From: Triatoma infestans | Lineage: Eukaryota > Arthropoda > Insecta > Hemiptera > Reduviidae | Direction of reading: 5' to 3' | DNA: 64,000 nt | Assembly (NCBI GenBank): GCA_011037195.1 | Contig: JAAEAF010002754.1 | Location: 62,001 to 126,000 of the forward strand | Part shown: in pieces, positions 60,301 through 64,000 of the stretch | How positions within the stretch are numbered: position 1 is the stretch's first letter | Layout of the letters: the number at the start of each line of letters is the position of its first letter | The notes under the pieces: generated by a model | The model's database searches: none | The model's input: only the letters and a program-made list of their open reading frames with translations | What the model was told of the DNA's origin: nothing | Position numbers and translations under genes: made by a program

Positions 60301-61447
60301 ACCTGTATTTAGCGAATGGAAGTGGCCAAATGTCCATGCTACTTTTTACTTTCTCTAAAAGAAAGTATTGCGATCGAGTCAAATTTTCGAAATTGAGTTA
60401 TCCTCGAGAAATATATGTTTTGAGCTCACGGATAGTGAAAAAAATTTTTTTTTTGGAGGTGGTCTATGTGTGTATTTTTTTTTTTAACAAAATATCTCAA
60501 AGAAGAGTAATTGCTTCACCGATTTTCATTAAATCTTGTATATACAAGATTTAATAGTATATACTCTACTTAATATCAAAGTGTGAGACTTTTACTAGAA
60601 ACAGTTTTCTGGGGAAATTCATTTAACTGGCGCTTTTGGCCAGAAATATGCTTACCTCTAGTGCTATTTTAATTTATTTTACGATTCTATCATTTATATA
60701 ATATCAATTAAAATGGAATGCGCTGCCAAATTTCCGATTTTAAAGAAAACTCGGTTGCCCGGAAGTAAGATTTTATTGACCTTTTTTTTTAATTTTTTGC
60801 GACTGTCTCCATATATAGACACCATCTGGTTTTATTAGAATTATTATACTAATTATACATACAGAGATTTATGAATTTTGTTTGGTATTTTTTATTTTCG
60901 CAAAAAGCGTTTATAAAGATTAGATTCTCCTATTGATATAAATTGAAGCAAATAATATTATTAACAGTATTTCTTATTCTTTTAAAGGTATTTATGAGAG
61001 TGTGTGCTGAAGTTGTTGTTCAAAATATTGAAGAAAATGTGGCCACAGAGCTGTTTAAATCATTAAGTGCTGAAGAAATTCACAAATTGTTCGAATATGG
61101 CACTAAAGGTATGTATGCACAAACATTCCAAGTATTATTATATTAGTAATTTGAAATATAACATACACCACAATCTTCATAATATATTAATTATCAATTA
61201 AATATTCATACTATTAATATTTACAATATAATAATAATTAATTCATAATTCAAATCTTTAGTAACTTACTGTCCGTTGAGGTCAGTTGTCTGTAACTAGA
61301 GATATTGTCTGGTCGGAGGCCAGCACTCCATTAAGTAGGCTCCGGGCTTCTTAAGTAGGCGTCTTAAATTTAAAAAAAAAAAAAATCACCTATAAGTGTC
61401 TTCTTTGAGATCAGTAATTTGTCTTCTCCTGTTTAGGCGGCCAGTGA
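42257..61447 (+). CDS. RCC1-BTB domain protein (RCBTB-like), 12 exons
   Basis: Twelve exons join into 466 codons and a stop; all eleven intron phases agree and all introns are GT-AG. The N-terminus (KWRILSLVDKNNWPDF) resembles the start of RCBTB1/2 proteins. Residues ~35-290 form diverged RCC1-type repeats (GHAVIVSNKGFVSTIG; CCGDDFTLALDNAGLVWYWG). Residues ~308-385 form a BTB/POZ domain (FSDVDIVLSDDTIHAHKC, then YVNYIYTGRLPEI). Residues ~385-466 are BACK-like (CIKQGKSLVNEENALAYY). Known RCBTB proteins are about 530 residues and link to cullin-3 ubiquitin ligases or chromatin; the function here is inferred. It is strongly diverged, with few canonical RCC1 glycines. Introns total about 18 kb, mostly transposon debris. 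Confidence 0.85.
43040..43180 (+). repeat. Retroelement-like tail with hammerhead-like motif
   Basis: CCCTGAAGAAGGC, an AT-rich loop, then ACCGAAACGTCGG at 43092-43128. The following GACCGAACCTCAAAATCC matches the tail at 228-335. Confidence 0.55.
43255..43520 (-). pseudogene. LINE RT core fragment in intron 1
   Basis: On the minus strand it encodes a broken QGCILSPVLFSLFLDDV (motif B) and KILMYTDDVVLLADSP (catalytic YxDD as YTDD). It is only about 90 codons and frame-broken. Confidence 0.8.
43655..44344. repeat. Long inverted repeat, ~300-bp arms
   Basis: 43655-43958 and 44020-44344 are diverged inverted copies around a spacer of about 60 bases. Matching landmarks include TTTTAGC(A/C)ATTATTCTCC, ACAACGTTTCGGCC, TTTTATAGTAGTTACC, and TGTCAATTCGAAGACACCC. 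The right arm has an extra ~35-base duplication around GAAACGTGTTAATGAAGGCC. Each arm holds a CTGAAG..GG..C(C/T)GAAACGTT motif. It may be a foldback element or a pair of inverted terminal repeats of a Penelope-like element. Confidence 0.85.
44841..44954 (+). CDS. RCBTB-like exon 2
   Basis: Acceptor CTTTCTCTAG; encodes GDAALLVRRGNLYFVGKWG and ends CGCT|GTAAGT, phase 1. First RCC1-like strand pair. Confidence 0.85.
45038..45252 (+). CDS. RCBTB-like exon 3
   Basis: Acceptor TTATTCAG; encodes IASGIGHAVIVSNKGF through LALDNAGL, ending GTTTG|GTAAGT in phase 0. Contains the GQLGV element of an RCC1 repeat. Confidence 0.88.
45332..45454 (+). CDS. RCBTB-like exon 4
   Basis: Acceptor ATTTAG; encodes VWYWGFLFN through ALDQSGK, ending AAAG|GTAAAG, phase 0. 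WYWG is the typical RCC1 tryptophan-glycine strand. Confidence 0.88.
45760..46520. repeat. Retroelement-like non-coding sequence in intron 4
   Basis: It starts near a TGTCAAAAGAGGCGACT phrase, has moderate GC, and ends near GATCCCGAGATCTAGAATAG. No RT motif was recognised. The composition contrasts with the surrounding AT-rich intron, so a LINE 3' region or SINE is likely. Confidence 0.4.
46808..46872. repeat. (TA)n and (GT)n microsatellites
   Basis: TATATATATATATAT at about 46806-46820 and GTGTGTGTGTGTGTGTG at about 46854-46872. Confidence 0.95.
47040..47242 (-). pseudogene. Penelope-like GIY-YIG endonuclease fragment
   Basis: On the minus strand it encodes GVYNTLL, a stop, then YVGQTGRRLKDRFKEHMRSY and YANHLIKNN. 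This is the GIY-YIG core (G-V-Y ... Y-V-G, then the conserved Arg and Glu). The domain sits at the C-terminus of Penelope-like retroelements. The RT part was not recognised upstream. Confidence 0.78.
47840..47982 (+). CDS. RCBTB-like exon 5
   Basis: Acceptor AAACAG; encodes VYCSSSESTNLRQVTSH through YKSPGKIDL, ending TTGAA|GTAAGT, phase 2. Confidence 0.83.
48160..48640. other. Intron segment with paired CCAAT boxes
   Basis: CCAACCAATCAGAAAGCACC (48333) and CCATCCAATCAGAACACACG (48411) form a spaced repeat 78 bases apart in a locally GC-richer segment. It may be a retroelement promoter or LTR relic. Confidence 0.3.
48895..49470 (+). pseudogene. LOA/R1-type LINE C-terminus and (TAA)n tail
   Basis: Frame-broken codons up to 49120, then 49127-49363 encodes CQNCDDGVGETVYHYLCQC, the terminal knuckle, and ends at TAA. 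A GC-rich 3' UTR and (TAA)n tail at 49435-49463 follow, as in the 24 kb LINE. 5'-truncated. Confidence 0.82.
49793..49885. repeat. 37-bp direct repeat with hairpin potential
   Basis: CCAGATCTGCTGCTGCTGCC and the next 17 bases (to CACACGGC) occur at 49793 and 49849, 56 bases apart. The first copy can fold: CTGCTGCCG pairs with CGGCAGCAG across a 12-base loop. Confidence 0.85.
50605..50662 (+). repeat. Relic end of palindromic retroposon
   Basis: CACGGAAAATATGGATGCTG, TCCTTTCCAGCAC, GGAACCGACCACAA follow the order of the 33 kb element's 3' end (CACGGAAAATGTC, GCTTTCCAGCTC, GGAACCAACCACCA) with differences. Confidence 0.5.
50663..51335. other. No recognisable feature
   Basis: An open frame at 51001-51522 is judged fortuitous: its second half is antisense to the R4-like LINE relic. 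Confidence 0.4.
51340..52540 (-). pseudogene. R4/Dong-like LINE reverse transcriptase relic
   Basis: On the minus strand: TYLRVKAGTNPGHN, VHKLLTNRIASRN, then ITKGCSYGSYG-like and LIIDAVVTK; after a gap, NPLSQLLNRS, LLYMDDLKL (catalytic YMDD), FGLDKCRKQTIIRGKV and SDTYTYLGVAQ. This order and the MDDLKL and FGLDKC motifs are typical of the R4/Dong/R2 side of LINEs. Stops and frame changes are many. It is joined to a gypsy gag relic on its 5' side. Confidence 0.82.
52600..53500 (-). pseudogene. Gypsy gag-protease relic, same family as 13-18 kb
   Basis: The start MDVYRLLKDE at 53498 and the protease LLDSGASRSLIG near 52650 match the intact gypsy element in this window. The CCHC knuckle CWNCNRLGHIQRTC (C-x2-C-x4-H-x4-C) is kept. 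Most of the central Gag domain is deleted or scrambled. Confidence 0.85.
53501..54650. other. AT-rich stretch, possible gypsy leader and flank
   Basis: Follows the start of the gag relic in the leader direction. A GC-richer part at about 54400-54600 could be LTR remains, but no match to the 18.4 kb LTR was seen. Confidence 0.3.
54657..54736 (+). CDS. RCBTB-like exon 6
   Basis: Acceptor GTTTCAG; encodes CQINYIASNSDKVVARST, ending AACG|GTAAGT, phase 1. It lies 6.7 kb after exon 5, across LINE and gypsy debris. Confidence 0.82.
54815..54960 (+). CDS. RCBTB-like exon 7
   Basis: Acceptor AATTTAG; encodes ANGTFQQMKSANI through EENMEQLYNSE, ending CAGAG|GTAAAA, phase 0. This is the linker before the BTB domain. 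Confidence 0.83.
55505..55712 (-). mobile_element. tRNA-derived SINE, family 2, minus strand
   Basis: On the minus strand the head reads AAGCTCAGTGGTAGCGCGC (A box) and CGCGTTCGGATCTAGC (B box). The body shares AAAATCTAAGGG, CAGTGTTCT and GTAGAGGCTCCTAGG with the SINE at 4655-4862. Confidence 0.82.
56580..57655 (+). pseudogene. Jockey-like LINE relic
   Basis: Frames encode EQFGFRSGLPPKFQLTR (RT start), then later NTATALSQNLHSIY and LKINNTKTNAILFTKRRR (post-catalytic). The RT core between them is missing or scrambled. The 3' end is AAATAAATAAATAAATAAAA at about 57625. Confidence 0.72.
57880..58100 (+). pseudogene. RTE-like LINE C-terminal fragment
   Basis: Encodes LQWYGHVWRTKGDR, then EERSKKERPRKGWMEEDW, matching in kind the LRWLGHIHRM and GRPRLRW tail of the RTE-like LINE at 38 kb. 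Only about 70 codons remain. Confidence 0.75.
58478..58530 (+). repeat. Family A terminal fragment
   Basis: CCTCTCACCAGGAGTAAGAG followed by AAAGAAAAAA is the 3' end of family A. Confidence 0.5.
58744..58853 (+). CDS. RCBTB-like exon 8, BTB N-terminal half
   Basis: Acceptor GACATTTAG; encodes KFSDVDIVLSDDTIHAHK and CILAARSQLF, the core BTB signature, ending GAAAG|GTATTA, phase 2. Confidence 0.9.
58946..59052 (+). CDS. RCBTB-like exon 9, BTB C-terminal half
   Basis: Acceptor TTTCTTAG; encodes NELNFSNANSNVMKSY and VNYIYTGRLPEIDNFDHLL, ending TTAG|GTTAGT, phase 1. Confidence 0.9.
59139..59266 (+). CDS. RCBTB-like exon 10, BACK-like
   Basis: Acceptor CAATTATAG; starts with AG completing Glu, then LYDMTKDDSNKLSG, CIKQGKSLVNEENALAYY, ending ATACT|GTGAGT, phase 0. 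It corresponds to the segment after the BTB domain in RCBTB proteins. Confidence 0.88.
59586..59612. repeat. (TC)n microsatellite
   Basis: TGTCTCTCTCTCTCTCTCTG in intron 10. Confidence 0.9.
59925..60345 (-). repeat. Family A fragments, 3' block, two decayed copies
   Basis: Two successive reversed 3' blocks: TTTTCGAATTGAGTTTTCAT at 59970 and TGCAATCGTGTCAAATTTTG at 60236. Confidence 0.5.
60345..60870 (-). repeat. Dispersed repeat family A, reversed partial copy
   Basis: Starts ACTTTCTCTAAAAGAAAGTA, a short palindrome of the terminus, then CGATCGAGTCAAATTTTCG. It continues with CTGGGGAAATTCATTTAA and GGAAGTAAGATTTTATTGA of the sub-repeats. Confidence 0.65.
60988..61108 (+). CDS. RCBTB-like exon 11
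   Basis: Acceptor TTTTAAAG; encodes VFMRVCAEVVVQNIEEN through FEYGTK, ending AAAG|GTATGT, phase 1. Without splicing the frame would run on to a TAG at 61144-61146, an alternative end. Confidence 0.85.
61437..61447 (+). CDS. RCBTB-like exon 12, terminal
   Basis: Acceptor TTCTCCTGTTTAG with a good pyrimidine tract. It completes a Gly codon, then GGC CAG TGA. The model ends Gly-Gly-Gln. An AATAAA lies at 61633. Short and therefore less certain. Confidence 0.5.
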
Positions 61448-61632
61448 AAAAAAGAATGCTTTCTTTAATAAGGATTTTAAGAGGGAAGAAATTGCTAAAC
61501 GAATTTAAAAGAAAATTTAATGGAACTTTATGTTTCCACATTTTATGTAATTTTATTTTATGCCATAATTGTATCTTTTCTATATTCTTATCGTTTGTAA
61601 TTGAATTATAATTATGTAAAATATTTTGTCAT

Positions 61633-61638
61633 AATAAA
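61633..61638 (+). promoter_or_regulatory. PolyA signal AATAAA
   Basis: Canonical hexamer 186 bases after the terminal-exon stop of the RCBTB-like gene. Confidence 0.4.
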
Positions 61639-61906
61639 TCGATTAGTTAGTTGTTTATATTTATTTATTAGTGATTATTTATTTATTTATTAAGAAATGA
61701 GTGACTGTGGATAGTATTTTAATAGATTTAATTCTTAAAAAAATGAATGTAAATAACAATTTTTAAAACTAATTATCTCACCCTGTAATAGGGCAATTCC
61801 AAATAATAGATCTACTAGAAATAGAAAGACAGTAAAGACTAATTTGCTGGTGTATATACATTATAGCTGAATCAGCCAATTAAAAATGCTGTAGAGGGGG
61901 GAGACA

Positions 61907-62823
61907 ATCTGATGAAAACACTCACTCGAATTTCTCATTCTCTCATTAATATAATTTAATCAAGAAATTTTATAATTGCTACGTCACAAGGTTAAGTAGG
62001 GCTGGCAATGGAAGCAGTGTTGGGGGATTTCACTTGTACACCTGAGCAGCCTTATGTGGAGCACTCGTGTCAAAATCAATATAGCTTGTGCAAATTTAAA
62101 TTGAAACTAACTTACAGCCCCCCCCCCCCCTACAAATACCACCCTAAAATCAATCTTTTCAGAAAAATGTTTCGAATAAAAGTGATACATTTCTATCTAA
62201 CATCATGGATTCTAGGTATAAAGAAAATCGTTGTAACCATTTTCCAGAAAATTCCGAAAAACTCAAAAAAATTATTCTGTAAAATCGCATTTCCGCTTAA
62301 CTGATTTTCTTTAAATTTAGTATTCTATCAATACTTCTAATTATATATTAATATTATATCGATGGTAAAACCATATACTATATTGAAGCAGTACTTACGA
62401 GGAAACATAATGCTAACAGTTTTCCCAGAAACTGCAAAAATTCAATTTTTCCGGGAAAACGTTTCAAGTAAAAGTGATAGGTATTTATGTGTGCAGTTAG
62501 TATATGAAATTTAAAGGAAATTGTTGCCGTCGTTTTAAAGAAAATGACGAAAAACAAACAAAAAACTCATTCCTGCTGTATATTGCACTTCCTGGATGGA
62601 TTATGAGTACATAATTAAATCATTTTCTTCATACTTTGTCTTTAATGTTATCTTAATAGGAGAATCCAAATTTAATATATAACATTTTTTTTTTAGTGAA
62701 GCGTAACATCCATACTCTCCCAAAATCCCTCCAAAATGTGAACCTCAAAACGTGAATTCCCCGTGAAAACTCGAAAATGTGACATAATAGCAATACGTGC
62801 TCTTACAGCAGTAAGAGGAAGTA
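61907..62823 (+). repeat. Dispersed repeat family A, diverged near full copy
   Basis: Starts CTGATGAAAACACTCACTCG with a decayed terminus (ATTTCTCATTCTCTC). It has two sub-repeats (AAATGTTTCGAATAAAAGTG, then AACGTTTCAAGTAAAAGTG) and ends CAGCAGTAAGAGGAAGTAAA. A (C)10 run lies at 62119. Confidence 0.72.
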
Positions 62824-62849
62824 AAAAATTTACACACATGTGCAGTTGA

Positions 62850-63124
62850 GGTTCACTGGCGCTCCTAGCGTCTTAATTTGAAATTAAGAGGGAAAAAGTA
62901 ACTTGTAAAGAGTCAGTCTCTGTCTGGTCTGTCTGTCCAAGCTGGTTCAGACAGACTATGCATCAATATATACAATGCACTCCACTTAATGAAAGTTCAG
63001 AAATAGTATTCATTATACCAGTTTTTTTTTTCATCTCAAACAGACCTTCAATAGAAGCTAGTGTCAAAAGATGACCCTAGAACTGGTGTCAAAGGGTAAG
63101 CTCCTCAAAAAAGGAAAAGGCGCC
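62850..63124 (+). other. Possible BEL/Pao LTR end and primer binding region
   Basis: GC-moderate DNA before the minisatellite. TGGTGTCAAAGGG at 63080 could be a primer binding site, but the LTR ends were not fixed. Confidence 0.3.
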
Positions 63125-63139
63125 TGATGACACAACATT

Positions 63140-63570
63140 TTGGCCCTCGGGGCCGAATAACGAGGCACAGTCACCTCCACACCATTTGGGTGAAGTTATA
63201 GCGAATAAACCAGGCATAGTCACCTCCACAACATTAGGCCAGAGAAGGTACACAACATTTGATCAGGTCAAGAGGCACAGTCTCCTTTGTAACAACTCTT
63301 TTCCTCAGACCAAGAGGTGAACGTGCCACCTCTACAGACCAGTTCATATTCAAAGTAGATTAAGAGGCTCAGTCACCTCTACAAACCATTTTAATTCAAA
63401 ACAGATCAACAGGCGTAGTCACCTCAACAGACCATTTTAATTCAAAGCAGTTCAAGAGGCTCAGTCACTTCTACAAACCAGTTTAATTCAAAGCAGATCA
63501 AAAGGCACAATCACCTCTACAGGCCATTTCATATTCAAACCAGATCAAGTGGCGCAGTCACCACAAAATA
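63140..63570 (+). repeat. 46-bp minisatellite in the BEL/Pao leader
   Basis: The phrase AGGC(A/T)CAGTCACCTC(T/C)AC recurs with starts at 63163, 63212, 63273, 63315, 63365, 63411, 63457, 63503 and 63550. The last five are spaced 46, 46, 46 and 47; earlier units vary from 42 to 61. Between them lies CATTTTAATTCAAA(G/A)CAGATCA. Confidence 0.9.
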
Positions 63571-63727
63571 TCAACTTCACCAGGTATCACTTTCATGTAG
63601 GTGCTCTTATCCTACCCTTTTCACAATCCTCTTCAGTTCTCATTCTTTCATAAACGAATTATCCTTAAATTTCAAACAAAGATATTTTTATTATTTAGTA
63701 TAGTCGATTGTGAAATAATAGTTAATA

Positions 63728-64000
63728 ATGAGTGAAGAAAATATTAAAAAAGCTGGTTTGACATTAGGGGGCGCAATCAAAGCATCTCTTACTCGAATGA
63801 AAATTTGTTGTGATAGGTTGGAATTAGGTAGTTTCAAGTTCATGAGATTAACTCTTGGAAAATAAAATTAGAAGAACTGTGGTATAGGTCAATGGAAGTA
63901 CAAACAAAATTACAGGAATGGGGACACTTCCATTCTGGGGAACTAGAAAACGAAGTAGAGCTATTTGAAAACAAGTATTACGCGGTTATGGGTAATTTCG
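63728..64000 (+). pseudogene. BEL/Pao-like Gag N-terminus, frameshifted, cut by window end
   Basis: An ATG at 63728 opens MSEENIKKAGLTLGGAIK and a CCDRLE segment. After about 40 codons the frame shifts (near 63840) into one that reads KLEELWYRSMEVQTKLQEW and ELENEVELFENKYYAVM. The helical RxxLEELW...Q and E-E-FE-x-Y pattern is characteristic of the BEL/Pao Gag N-terminal region. The rest lies beyond 64000. The upstream leader holds a 46-bp minisatellite. Confidence 0.7.

Noticed and set aside
63140..63570. CRISPR-like regular spacing
   Set aside because: The whole 46-bp unit is repeated, including the between-core part. There are no unique spacers and no cas genes, and the context is eukaryotic.

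Overview
The window looks like arthropod (most likely insect) nuclear DNA. It is AT-rich, has GT-AG introns, and carries the repeat spectrum expected of insects: LOA/R1-type, Jockey-like, RTE-like and R4/Dong-like LINEs, Ty3/gypsy and BEL/Pao retrotransposons, mariner and hAT transposons, a Penelope-like GIY-YIG fragment and tRNA-derived SINEs. I see no bacterial genes, operons or CRISPR arrays. The species cannot be named from the sequence.

Host genes. Two plus-strand loci carry splice signals. (1) 3715-4131 holds the last two exons of a gene whose 5' part is outside or lost; a polyA signal follows. (2) 42257-61447 is a complete 12-exon gene model of 466 codons in which every splice phase agrees. 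It encodes a divergent RCBTB-like protein: RCC1-type repeats, then a BTB/POZ domain, then a BACK-like tail. The intron before a Glu-Leu-Tyr motif has the same position and phase in both loci, which suggests they are tandem relatives. A single orphan exon candidate lies at 28018-28121.

Layout. 1-3.7 kb: hairpin, 3' end of a LINE, a reversed copy of a dispersed repeat, and a short palindromic retroposon. 4.2-5.5 kb: (CA)n, a SINE and a satellite of about 130 bp. 5.9-12.5 kb: LINE relics, one with a twin-priming inversion, and an internally deleted mariner. 13.0-18.8 kb: a gypsy element on the minus strand with intact gag and integrase reading frames but a broken RT region. 19.8-20.8 kb: a full copy of the dispersed repeat. 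20.9-24.3 kb: a LOA/R1-type LINE split by an 808-bp retroposon with an 18-bp target duplication. 24.7-28 kb: mostly featureless. 28-34 kb: a nested stack of repeats. 35.6-39.2 kb: Jockey-like and RTE-like LINEs. 40.5-41.6 kb: a repeat copy holding a SINE. 42-61.5 kb: the RCBTB-like gene, with introns stuffed with LINE, gypsy, Penelope-like and SINE debris. 61.9-64 kb: another repeat copy, then the leader and broken gag of a BEL/Pao element with a 46-bp minisatellite.

Most unusual. A family of short palindromic insertions (3490, 28424, 33031) has 12-14 bp target duplications at two of its copies and carries, in its arms, a motif resembling the hammerhead ribozyme core (CTGANGA, stem, GAAAC, GTC). 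The same pattern recurs at several unrelated places. A second family of about 1 kb, with AACTTTCTCTTACT inverted termini and internal sub-repeats, is scattered in at least 15 pieces and does not match a transposon family I can name.
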